Part shown: positions 47,631 to 57,154 of the stretch, piece after piece
Layout of the letters: each line of letters starts with the position of its first letter
Position numbering within the stretch: the first letter of the stretch is position 1
Origin: Adiantum capillus-veneris
Lineage: Eukaryota > Streptophyta > Polypodiopsida > Polypodiales > Pteridaceae
Length of the DNA stretch: 64,000 nucleotides
NCBI GenBank assembly: GCA_014529385.2
Contig: CM043964.1
Coordinates: 130,972,920 to 131,036,919, forward strand
Direction: 5' to 3'
Made by a program: the position numbers and the translations under genes
Notes under the pieces: generated by a model
Seen by the model: only the letters and a program-made list of their open reading frames with translations
Told to the model about the DNA's origin: nothing
Database searches by the model: none

Positions 47631-49051
47631 TGTCTCCCTTCCTGATGTAGATTCCGTCCTCGGAAAGCTATTGAGTTGCAACTTCTTCGTCGAGGTGGAA
47701 GAGCATTTGAGATGAATGTCCTTAGCCTTCTTAAGTCACTGCAAAATCAAACAACATTGGCACAGTAATTGTATTCTCATATACAATTAAAAATCATATG
47801 CAGTTTTAGGTAGACAAATTGATTGGTAGCAAAATTCTAAACCATTTGTCAGCAATAAACATTAAATTGCAATATAATCAAACGCGTAAACAGTTGGAAA
47901 GGTAAAAAATTTAACAAGTCTAGGGTCGCTAATTTAACTGTCGAAAGGCACTAAAGATCGACTATTAATACCATGGGTAAGCTTCTCAATTTTCTCTGGT
48001 CAATTAAGTTGTTTAATCGCGAGAGCCAAGTATTTCATGTTCGAGGGTTGACTAGAGGCTATACCTAGAAGACCTTGTAGTTAAGCTACGATAAAAGGAA
48101 TTTCTCATGAAATCATCGCCTGACTGACTACCTTTTCTTTGACCCCCCAAAGTCTTTTCACAGTGATTCAATTTTGGTGTGTGTGCTTATTTTGTATGCC
48201 TTGGGTTTTTTGCTTTTCAAGGAAAAGCGCCCACACTAGGAACCTCTAGGGCTCTAGTACCATAGGCGATACATGTGAGTGAAGTACCAAATCAAGCTGA
48301 GATTTCTCTTCAGCTTAAGATTTTACATTGTGGCACTTTGATTTTTTGTTTGTTCGTTTTCAACATTTTAATTTTGTAACTTTGGGGGGTCATATAACAT
48401 TGTTACCCTCCCTAGGCTCATCACACTAGTAAACTCCCTTTATAATACTTAAGTTAAAGGTCAATAGGGACTAAGCCCAGTAGAAAGCCCTAGTACATTT
48501 CACACAATGCTGCCTAAATCGGATTAAGAACCTAAGTAACCATTAATTATTAGGAAGGCATTCCCCATGGTATTAAGAGAAGATCTCTAACGCCTAGCTT
48601 GGTCAAACTAGCTTAGTCGGACTGCTTGATTTTTAAACCCAGACAAGTGATTATGACAAAAAATTACATTGAATTTAATGTTTGGTACTAAGCAAATGCG
48701 TAGAATATTATGCTACCAATCACAATTAAATCAGACAAACATGGATGCAAAAAGATAAGGGGCAATGCTAATGGACAAGAAACACATGTTTGTGTTGATG
48801 GTCGCGCTTGATTTGAAGAGTGAGTTGAGATAAAGATTCCATGAAGGTCCAAATCCTAACAACAGCAACACGCTCCTGTACACACTAGGAAACACAAAAA
48901 ATACCTCTAGGAGGCACATCAGTGGGAAAAGATACCAACACTTATTGAAAACAATTAAAAAATATATAAGAAACCCTAACCTAATTATTTGCACTCCCCT
49001 TAGAGAGTCAAGGGAATAGAATATTGTAGAGATTGGGGGGAAACCCTAAGG
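47631..49051 (-). other. Element D 3' non-coding region
   Basis: Collinear with 11203-12640 of element B, with no sustained frame. The counterpart of the poly-G run has six G (49035-49040). Confidence 0.8.
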
Positions 49052-49432
49052 CTAAACCCCTATCCTCGTCTCGTCGAGATAAACAAAGTCATCATCCATG
49101 AGACCATATGTGCCATCCGTGTAGTCATGTAAATCTTCTTCTTCATCATAGGTACCCATGTTTACTGAGAAGGTCACTAGACGCCTATAGTCATCTTGGT
49201 CAAAAGAGTAAGCTTGTGCAATGGGAGAAACGCTCTCTACTAAGTATGGATAAGTCGTGGTCAAGAGACGTATCAGCCATTCTAACTCCTTGAAATTCCT
49301 CTCACATGCTAGCGTACCTACCAAATCCCATTCACATGCAAGCACTGAAAAAACCATGTGAAACATTTGTGAAAACTAACGAGGGTACATCTCACCCAAG
49401 GCAGGAGTGGATGACTCTAGCGTACTAGCCAT
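49052..49432 (-). pseudogene. Extra ORF of element D in place of pol
   Basis: From ATG at 49432 (MASTLESSTPALGEMYPR, then TAG at 49378-49376) the frame continues to a stop at 49052, about 126 codons. The protein is unrecognised. It has a hydrophobic middle with WLIRLLTTTYPYLVESVSPI and a strongly acidic end (DEEEDLHDYTDGTYGLMDDD). Its last 25 codons align, partly out of frame, with the tail of integrase in element B. TATATATAAAG on the same strand lies at 49579-49569, about 140 bp upstream of the ATG, so it could have had its own promoter. Captured host sequence or a lineage-specific accessory gene are both possible. Confidence 0.5.
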
Positions 49433-50080
49433 ATTTGTACACGCAAATAGATGATGGTTAGAGTGCAAATCTTACAAGGGTCGTGTTCTTGTGCATAATG
49501 TGTTTTTATGATTTTGTGTTATGGCTCTTGCTCTTTTACTTTTTTATCTTGTTTTTGTGAGTATAAGGCTTTATATATACATTCCCTAAGATTGGAGATT
49601 AAGAGGTCAGGGAGGAAGGTTGAGAGGGAAGTAAGTGAATGATGGATGTCAGCAAACACTCCCCTCTTCCTTGGGTAGATCATACCTTTTGGAATGATGT
49701 CGTCACCTTTGAAACCAATTGTTCCAAGTTGTTATGGGTGAAGGCTTTAACCAATAGTTTTCGACCGCCCTATGCGTTTCATCTAGTTGCAAGGGTGGTA
49801 AGGTACTCTTCCATGATTTTATTTGCAACATTGTTGTAGGTGGTGAACTTACAACGGGAGGTATAAACTCTTTCTTGCTTGTATGGATATGTACAATGGT
49901 AGGTGGAGGTTGTGTTGAAGCTTCTATTTCCGTATAGGCACTACACGAAGAGCAAGAAGTTTCATTTGATTTCGATGTCCCTGAGCTAGGTGGAACAAAT
50001 CGTTCTTTCTTTGATACCCAAACTAGCTCGGGAGTAGGTGTGTAGCATTCCGTGATTTTTTTCTGTCCGTGATCGTCAAT
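49433..50080 (-). other. Upstream segment of the extra ORF, with TATA box
   Basis: No RT motif is present on the minus strand. The part 49860-50050 reads in one frame as Ser/Pro-rich (FVPPSSGTSKSNETSCSS) and may be coding remnant. The 49440-49600 part is AT-rich with the TATA-like motif at 49569-49579. Confidence 0.45.
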
Positions 50081-51409
50081 TCATTTTGGAGCTAAAGGAT
50101 TGGGCTCACATGGGTCAGGTGACAGGTAAGAACACAATCTACGTTTTGGCACCCATATTTGATCATTTCCTTGATAGTAGCCTTGGGCTTCCAATAGTCG
50201 TTTAGGAATCCAACGCCACATTTCCTTACATTTCTTGGGGCGAGTGGGACGTTTCTTACAAGGCTTTCGTTTTTTATCACTAGCTATGGTTGCTAAAAAA
50301 ACTTTAGGGACCCACTTGTAAGTTTTCTTCGTTATATTAGGATGAGTCTTGTCAGAAGCTATTTGCATTGCTTCTAGCATATTTAAGGGTACGGGCATTT
50401 CATCCCACTCATGTGTTACCCAGGTTGTCCCCCTGTTTCCCCAAGTGTCTATGGTTGCCGCTAGGTAGACCCAATCCACATTGTCCGACTCGGTCATCCC
50501 AGGTAGTACATCCATATAAGGAGAATCTTCCCCAACATCGGTGTCCGCTTTACACGTGTAACAATACTGCAATGGGGCGGAGTGAACTGTTGTGTCAAAT
50601 CTATGATCAATTATAAACCTGTTTTCTAGAGGATGTGCTCGATCAGTAACAAGATCCACTCGAATGATAGAATCTTGGAACTGCAAGTAGACATGGTTTT
50701 TAGACCAGTCATGCACCATTTTTGCTTCCCTCATGAAAGGATGTCCTAAGATCATCTCCGATGCCATAGTATATTTGGAAAAATCCATAACAATAAAGGT
50801 AATCCTTATTTTATGTCCAAAGACCTTGATCTTGAGATCTTCTAGCATCCCAATAGGTTTAACAATAGAGCCATTGGCCATCTTCACTACTATAGTTGTG
50901 GTCACAAGGTGAGTTCTTCCTATAGTTTCCCAGCAATTTTTAGTCACGATGCTAACCCCAGCGCCACCATCAAGGATTCCCTTCACAATTAATCCCTTAG
51001 TAGTGATTGGTATGGTCGCATTGGATTCATCATCCTCAAAGTATTGTCCCAACTTATTAACAAGTATTTCTATAACAAGGTTCTCATCTAGATTGGGTTG
51101 TGGATCTAAGTGTTCCTCCTCTATTGGCATCTCCCCCTCTCCTTCCACCTGTGAAAATTGTGGTAGCCCACACTTCAGTTCTCCATTGAGGAAGGCTCGA
51201 AGAGCTGAGACTAGCTCAGGGTCTTTATATAGTTTGGGCATGATGGTGGTTCTAACTTCTGAAGACACGAAATCCATCAATTTGGCAATGTTTAACGGCA
51301 CCTTTTGGACTTCAGTCCCTTGACGTGGGGAAGATGGGATCTCCATTTCTTCGATAGGATCAGGTAGTCCCTCTGTAAACATTCTTTCCATCAAGAAGTG
51401 AGTACGCAC
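50081..51409 (-). CDS. Element D protease and basic W-x-P-K tail
   Basis: A 442-residue frame without interruption. Residues about 140-250 are an aspartic protease: LIVKGILDGGAGVSIVTKN (active-site loop with D-G-G), VKMANGSIVKPIG and MILGHPFMREA. The region to residue 350 (YMDVLPGMTESDNVDWV) equals element B. The final 90 residues are unlike B: basic, Lys/Pro-rich, with three W-[VI]-P-K repeats (KWVPK, RWIPK, IWVPK). The frame ends with PLAPK. It is the C-terminal part of the gag-pro polyprotein; the start Met at 51409 is inside the reading path, so the real start is upstream. Confidence 0.82.
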   Translation of the reverse strand: MRTHFLMERMFTEGLPDPIEEMEIPSSPRQGTEVQKVPLNIAKLMDFVSSEVRTTIMPKLYKDPELVSALRAFLNGELKCGLPQFSQVEGEGEMPIEEEHLDPQPNLDENLVIEILVNKLGQYFEDDESNATIPITTKGLIVKGILDGGAGVSIVTKNCWETIGRTHLVTTTIVVKMANGSIVKPIGMLEDLKIKVFGHKIRITFIVMDFSKYTMASEMILGHPFMREAKMVHDWSKNHVYLQFQDSIIRVDLVTDRAHPLENRFIIDHRFDTTVHSAPLQYCYTCKADTDVGEDSPYMDVLPGMTESDNVDWVYLAATIDTWGNRGTTWVTHEWDEMPVPLNMLEAMQIASDKTHPNITKKTYKWVPKVFLATIASDKKRKPCKKRPTRPKKCKEMWRWIPKRLLEAQGYYQGNDQIWVPKRRLCSYLSPDPCEPNPLAPK

Positions 51410-51487
51410 ACTTTCCCATGACTTTAAGTCGCTTTCTTCTTGGATGACACTAGGTATGGCTAAGGGTCTATGGACTTGGTGAGGTTG

Positions 51488-52830
51488 TTATTGCGTAGGG
51501 AACACGGTGTCTTTAATCTGGATCTGCCTAGGTGCTGGTTCTAGATCCCTTTGGGTATCTTCTACCAAACTCCTTAATTGCTTGACTCGCTCAATCTCCT
51601 CTGAAGGGTTTGGATAAGTTCCTATCTTCTTCTTGGATTCTGGCCATTGTGGCTCATGAAGATCTTCCTTGTTGGTTTCTATCTTAGTGGTCATTTTGGT
51701 CTCCATGGTTTCTCCTGAATCAGAATCCTCTTCAGCGTCATTCATATATACGGGGTCGTCACCAGTCCCTATGTTGGTCTTTGAATTGGGATCTGACTTG
51801 GCTTCTTTTTGCGATCTCTTTCTTCGTGTTTTCTTCTTTTTCTGAGATTGGGCAATTGATGCCGTGTCTCTTTCCTCAAGAATATAATTTTGTTTTGGGA
51901 GCATCGATCGTGTGAGTACGTTTATTGGTACCACAAGTGTACTTTGTGATGGCTCCTCGGTAACTTCAATCAAGTTTAATGGCGTGATCTTCAGTGAATT
52001 TGGTTTATTTGGACATTGGGCAATCAAATGATCTATGCCACATCGATTACACTGAGTATCGGCATTGTAGACGTGCTCGCTTGATTGGTTTTCATTAGTG
52101 TGGCATTCTTTTGTAGCCTAATAGGACACTCGGCTACACGATGTCGACCTCCACACTCATAGCATTGAAGAGGTGGTCTCTTAGCAGTGTAATTGATATT
52201 TTGGCCTCTTGCCGCAAGAGCAGCTACTTGATATGCAGGTTTGACTTGTCCCCAATAGTCCTCCATGTAGTATTGTGGACTTTCTTCAAGTACATCCAGC
52301 CCATAGGCAATATTAGGGTCTATATCTTCCTCACAGCCTTCCAAACAAGCAATAGATGACTCACAATCCACTTGATTCACAGAAGTGATTCTCGGATGTG
52401 GTGGTTGCGGTCCTAGCACTAGAGGTGGTAAGGGTGTTGTTTGAACAACATTTTGGGCCCTAGGGACCATGTGTTGTGATGTTTGTTTAAGAGGTGGGGC
52501 CGGCATCAATGCAGGCACTCGAGGTGTATATGTCCATGCTAAGGTTGGTCTATTGGCCATCGCGCGCTTAAATACTATACAATCCTTAGCTTGATGACCA
52601 TACCTTCCACAGGGATTGCAATTCCCATTGAATTTTACTCTAAAAGTAGGGCATTCACTGGTACTATGCGGTCCATAGCATACTGAGCACCATTGTTGCT
52701 CCCTTCTTGGATACATATGATTGTTTTGCGGAGCACGATTGTCTCTAAGACTCTCTTGAATAGCCTTAGAGAGATCTGCTAAAGTCATCTCAGACATCTT
52801 TGGCTCCTTCGCAATAGGCTTTAGGGTCAT
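51488..52830 (-). pseudogene. Element D nucleocapsid with four zinc knuckles
   Basis: The frame 52830-52033 carries CSVCYGPHSTSEC, CNPCGRYGHQAKDC and CYECGGRHRVAEC; a fourth, CNRCGIDHLIAQC, straddles a frame change at about 52030. Three are C-x2-C-x3-H-x4-C and one is the classic C-x2-C-x4-H-x4-C. The 52027-51488 frame then gives a basic and acidic linker (QKKKKTRRKRSQKEAKSD, later EDSDSGETMETKM) ended by TAA at 51488. Nucleocapsid knuckles bind the element RNA. Confidence 0.85.
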
Positions 52831-52833
52831 TGG

Positions 52834-53346
52834 CTAATGCCCTGATGCTTGCGAGCTAATAGATTTAGGTTCAACAGACACTCTTTCTCCTTGAATCATT
52901 AAATTATCCTCCAATTCAATCGCATTGGTGGTGACTGCTTCCCAAGTGGTGATACCTCTAATGACTAGGCCATTGTAGATATCCTCATGTCGTAATCCCC
53001 TAATGAATCTATCAAGCAATTGATTATTATTGAAGCGCTCATTTGGATTACAACGAGAATTCAAATGCTTCAAGCGACTAATAAAGTATCTCACTGACTC
53101 TCCTTCCTCTCGTTGGGCTTTCTGGAGCTGAGAGGCTACACCCCAAAGGACTCCCTCTCGTATGTACTCTTTCAAGAACAGTCTCCTAAGAGTAGGGTAA
53201 ATCGTTTTTTCTTCCACCCTTAGGGTTCTATACCAATCCCCTGCCTTTCCACTTAAGGTTAGCCTTAAAGCATTACTCTTATGCAGGTCATTGTGTTCTC
53301 CTAGAGAATCGCATATTTGTTCAAACACTTCGATATGCTTCCTCAC
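52834..53346 (-). CDS. gag: Element D gag capsid core
   Basis: A 170-residue frame with the retrotransposon gag pattern: FEQICDSLGEHNDLHKSNAL, LSGKAGDWYRTLRVEE, FLKEYIREGVLWGVASQLQ, ISRLKHLNSRCNPNERFNN and LLDRFIRGLRHEDI. It assembles the particle. A frame change at about 53345 separates it from the N-terminal gag, and a single stop (about 52831) from the nucleocapsid. Confidence 0.88.
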   Translation of the reverse strand: MRKHIEVFEQICDSLGEHNDLHKSNALRLTLSGKAGDWYRTLRVEEKTIYPTLRRLFLKEYIREGVLWGVASQLQKAQREEGESVRYFISRLKHLNSRCNPNERFNNNQLLDRFIRGLRHEDIYNGLVIRGITTWEAVTTNAIELEDNLMIQGERVSVEPKSISSQASGH

Positions 53347-55088
53347 ATCCCGTCTCCACTAAATTTTTGTGTGAGCTTGGCTATTTGTACTGCCTTACTT
53401 CTAGGCTCTCTATCAGGCGTGTTACGCATATTCTCAGCAATAGATCGACCAATAGCTTGAGCAAATGTTGCCAAGTCACCTAAGTGAGCAGGCACCGTGG
53501 GTGGAGGTGCTCCAGAGACTACATGTGGAGTAGGTATTGGCATCGGGCTTGGCGCATAGGAAGCCCTTAGGTTCCACATTGGGTACAATGTTGTGCCATG
53601 TGGTGGTCCATAGTTCATATGTGTGGACCTAGGCATAGCAAACGTCAGATGTGACATGCTAATGCTAGCCGGTATAGTCCCATGGAAATAAGAACTTGGG
53701 TGTTGTGGTTGTGGAGCATAGGTTGTTGAAACAATGGGAGGGTTAGGGACTCCATGAGTGCGATGACCCATAGGTGCATACAATTGGTACACACTTGTAG
53801 GTACTGTTGCAGGCATTGAGCTACCATATAGCGGTGCTTTACTAATAAATGAGGTCCATGGCATGTTTCTTGGCATGCCCATCATTGGGCTAGGCATGGT
53901 AGCCATGGTGCCATCAAGGGAAAGATGAGCTAGACTTGGAAAGGTAAAGCTATCACTTGTGGGCTCAGATTGCACCGAGACCCCTGGCGAAACAACATAT
54001 GGAGGATCCATCAGACTTACTGAGGGAGTCTCCATTTGCCAAAAGGTCGGTTGTTTAGCCTTTCCTGTATCTAAGAATCTCATGAGACCTGTTGAAGGCA
54101 TGTTGATCCCCTTGTTCTGTCTCTCTAACTCAATGACCCTATGGATGACCTCACAAACTCTTTGTTGTTGATCCTCCACACTAGTAGCACCCATTGTGGA
54201 TTGTAGGACATCTAACCAACCCACGTGATAGGTGTGACCTGTGTATAGGTCGGTCAGAGTTTCTGTTTGTAGTTTGTACTCCCATTTCTCATTTAAGAAC
54301 GCTCCATCTAGGATTGAGGTTCTAGGGGTGTCCTTTGAGCTAGATGCAATGTTGCTTTCTAGGGGTTGGCCCTTAGCGGTTGCTAAGTCGGGAGCACTTG
54401 ATTGCTCTCTTAGCAACGATATTGACATAGGGGCTTTCACTTTTAACTCTCTTCATTGCTCCGCCTTGCGTAAGCTCTCAATTTCCTTTTCCCTTGTTGC
54501 AAGGATATATCGCTCAACCTCTTGCACTTCGGCAAGGCTTCTACCATCGGGTAATATGACCTCGGAGTGGAATAGCTCTGAAGAGTCAGGAGGTGCAGTG
54601 AATGAAGTATTCATGTGCACATTCTCTAAGGGCATATGGTCTACGTTGGTCATGAATGGAGAACTTACTTCCCCACCCCCCTCATTTACATCATTAGCTC
54701 CATGTTCGGAGCGAGTGGCTCTACTAAAGGTTTCCTTCAAGCAGCTAAGCACGCTCGGCCCGGACCGCGGACCCATGGCATGCATGTCTTGGCTTGAGCT
54801 ATCGAGATTAGGCATTGGGAAACCCTCCATGACGTCCTAGTCAGAGGAAGAGTCACTGGCCGCTATGTTCAGGTCTTCGTTTGTACTACCTTGGGTCCCT
54901 GCCGAGGGCCCGGAACCTAAGGTCAGTGGATATTGAGAACTCGCGTAAGTCGAAATTCTCTCTAGTTGCTCCGTCTCTAGCACACGACCAGAGCGCAGAT
55001 GCATGTGTCGACGAATAACCTTGAAGGTTAACCGCTTACTTTTTTTTGGGATAAGGTCGCCGCGGCCTGCGCGAGAGCACACACACAC
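53343..55088 (-). pseudogene. gag: Element D gag N-terminal region
   Basis: One frame broken by two stops, TAG at 54834-54836 and TGA near 54450. The first part (MHLRSGRVLETEQLERIS, then Ser-rich) is followed by a likely coiled coil (VERYILATREKEIESLRKAE, about 54520-54460) and a long Pro/Met/Ser-rich, Tyr/His-containing middle that resembles low-complexity linker. It corresponds to 19850-18105 in element B. The start is not certain; 55088 is the furthest in-frame Met. Confidence 0.8.
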
Positions 55089-55411
55089 TCTACCTACCTA
55101 CTTACAACTAATACACCTAGTGTTGCACATTAACACACTTCATTAGCTCTCACAAATCTACTTCCTACTTTCTGTACTTTGCATTACATAGAACTAACAA
55201 CCTTAATACTAATTCCTTATGACAGAGAAAAAACACAGTACCTTTGAAAACTCCATTAACAAAGAAATACACAGTAGCAACACAAAATCCTTCTTCTCAA
55301 CACACACACCTTCCTTTCCTACCTTTCCTACAATTGAAATTGCACCACAAAAGAAGCACAGAGTGCCATTCAAGCTTAGTGTATGGCATTCCCCGACAAC
55401 GGCGCCAAAAA
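55089..55411 (-). other. Element D leader and tRNA-Asp primer-binding site
   Basis: On the plus strand tccccgacaacggcgcca (55390-55407) is the tRNA-Asp(GTC) 3' end with one difference from the usual plant sequence, so the minus strand is an 18-base primer site. It lies four bases from the LTR. Confidence 0.9.
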
Positions 55412-55648
55412 TGTGCGTATATGTCGCACGTGTCAATGCAAGGAACTTGCCGATACACTGTGTGCGAGCCACAAATGGCTCCAAGCACACAACAAGCCTA
55501 AACTAGTAAGCTCAAAGATGGCGTTGGTGTGTCACTCACCGCTCTACGCTTCCTGTCGTGGAGGATTCCTCGCCGTGAAGAAGAGGGAGACGCCGCTACG
55601 CCGCGCTCAACCGCCTCGCCGCCGTCGTGCTGCCGCAATGCTCGATCG

Positions 55649-55717
<69 letters not shown>

Positions 55718-56031
55718 GCATACACACACACACAAGGAGATGAAGAAGAAGAAGATGGAGATGGAGCAAGAGCACTCTTCAATTGCACAAATGAGAGAAT
55801 CAGTGAATTTTAGGTTTAGTTGACTTTTATATGAGCTCGCCGCATTCACACTTGGGCGCCCATGCTTAGCCAACTAATCCCTTGAATGTTCCAGTTAGAG
55901 TGCGCCTCTCATCGGCGATCACTCTTACCCTTTTCCTATTGGACTGACAAGCCCGGTACCTGACTCTACCAAGTAAATAAGACAACGTCTGTCATAGGTG
56001 ATAGGGTGTCCGTGCGCCGTGAGGGTTAATA
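55412..56031 (-). repeat. Element D 5' LTR (right)
   Basis: TGTGCGTATATGTCGCACG to GAGGGTTAATA, 620 bp; the terminal CA has mutated to TA. (CT)n at 55651-55715. The duplication atatt follows at 56032-56036. Confidence 0.9.
55651..55715. repeat. (CT)n microsatellite in element D LTR
   Basis: About 32 CT units, allelic in position with 40016-40084. Confidence 0.97.
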
Positions 56032-56036
56032 ATATT

Positions 56037-56521
56037 TTACCAGTTCATGCAACTTCTCTTATCTTTGGGCTTCAATTTTTCACCCAAGGCAATGGTGTTG
56101 TTGTTGCCTCCTAATGTTGGGTGGGTTGCCAGGTCTCACTCTATCTTATTGTAGACATAGCAATTACCATGTATATAGTCTTACATATAAAATTTAGGTC
56201 TCACATGATCTAAGCAAGTAAAACTAGTCAAAGAGCGTGTAGCATAGTGACTCACAACGTACTAAGGAACCACTTCTGTTGATAACTAAATGTACCCTCA
56301 GTGTGCCTTAGTTTAACTTTCAAACTATGTGCCTGATCAGCCTGCACTCTGGCTACTCATCCAATTTTGACCCATCCAAAGTTGGTGTAAATCAACCCTT
56401 GACCTTCTCCAAATCAGCCCTTATCTATGATCGGCTTGATGCAAAATTTGATGTGTGACCTCATAAAAAACTTCCCCAAAATTCATTTGAGTTATAGTGC
56501 ACACCAATGACCGATCGTTAT
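56037..56521. other. Unassigned sequence between elements D and E
   Basis: No frame or repeat recognised on either strand. It may be the continuation of whatever element D inserted into. Confidence 0.4.
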
Positions 56522-57094
56522 TGTTAGGAAATAGGACGTAGCTATGTAGATAATAGAGTAGCTTACTTAATGAAGAGAGATAATTTTTCACACACGAGAG
56601 ATTATAGAGTAGAGAGAGAGAGAGAGAGAGAGAGCAAAATATATGTGTTTCACCCAATGTGGGCTATATCCATGGGAAAGCAGCCACTCAATGGCTTTAG
56701 TACTTCAAACAAGAAGTAGGTTACAAAGGGATTATACCCTTAATAGAGCTCCCTCCTTGCTTCACTCTCACCACCTCACATCAACTTCACAATGCAACAC
56801 AATGCATTTTGTGTGTAGAAGAGGCCTCCTTTTATAGGCCAAAAGGGTTGCCCTCTGTCATGAGAGGTAGCCATGGGTGCCCATGTGTGGCCACCCTTGA
56901 GAAGACAAGTCCGTCTTCAAAGTCGGCCACCAGCTATTGTCCATTGAATTTGGCCACCGACCAACCGACCAACCGATCGATCGTTTTTTTACCACTTTTC
57001 GACGGTCGTTCGACCATAATATTCCAGCGAAAAGGAATATTTCGACAAATCCTACAAAAATTTACAAGGGGTAAATCAAGCTCCATACTTAACA
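56522..57094 (-). repeat. Element E 3' LTR
   Basis: 573 bp, TG...CA, with a (GA) run at 56610-56634. Relative to the solo LTR it lacks about 170 bp, including the GC hairpin. Confidence 0.88.
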
Positions 57095-57154
57095 ATCTCC
57101 CACTTGGAGATTGATCTCCACACCAAACATGTGATTGCTTTCCATCCTAGCTTC

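Larger units (their letters stand above)
39778..56031 (-). mobile_element. Element D: pol-less relative of element B, with copia nested in its LTR
   Basis: A minus-strand Ty3/gypsy element about 9.0 kb long once the 7.2-kb copia complex in its left LTR is removed. LTRs are 39778-40340 plus 47569-47630, and 55412-56031; target duplication atatt. The primer site next to the right LTR is a tRNA-Asp type. It encodes gag with four zinc knuckles and a protease but no RT, RNase H or integrase; a 1-kb segment with a TATA-preceded ORF occupies that place. Probably mobilised in trans by element B relatives. Confidence 0.9.

Noticed and set aside
49108-49293. Plus-strand ORF opposite the extra ORF of element D
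   Set aside because: Antisense shadow with no similarity or conserved motif.
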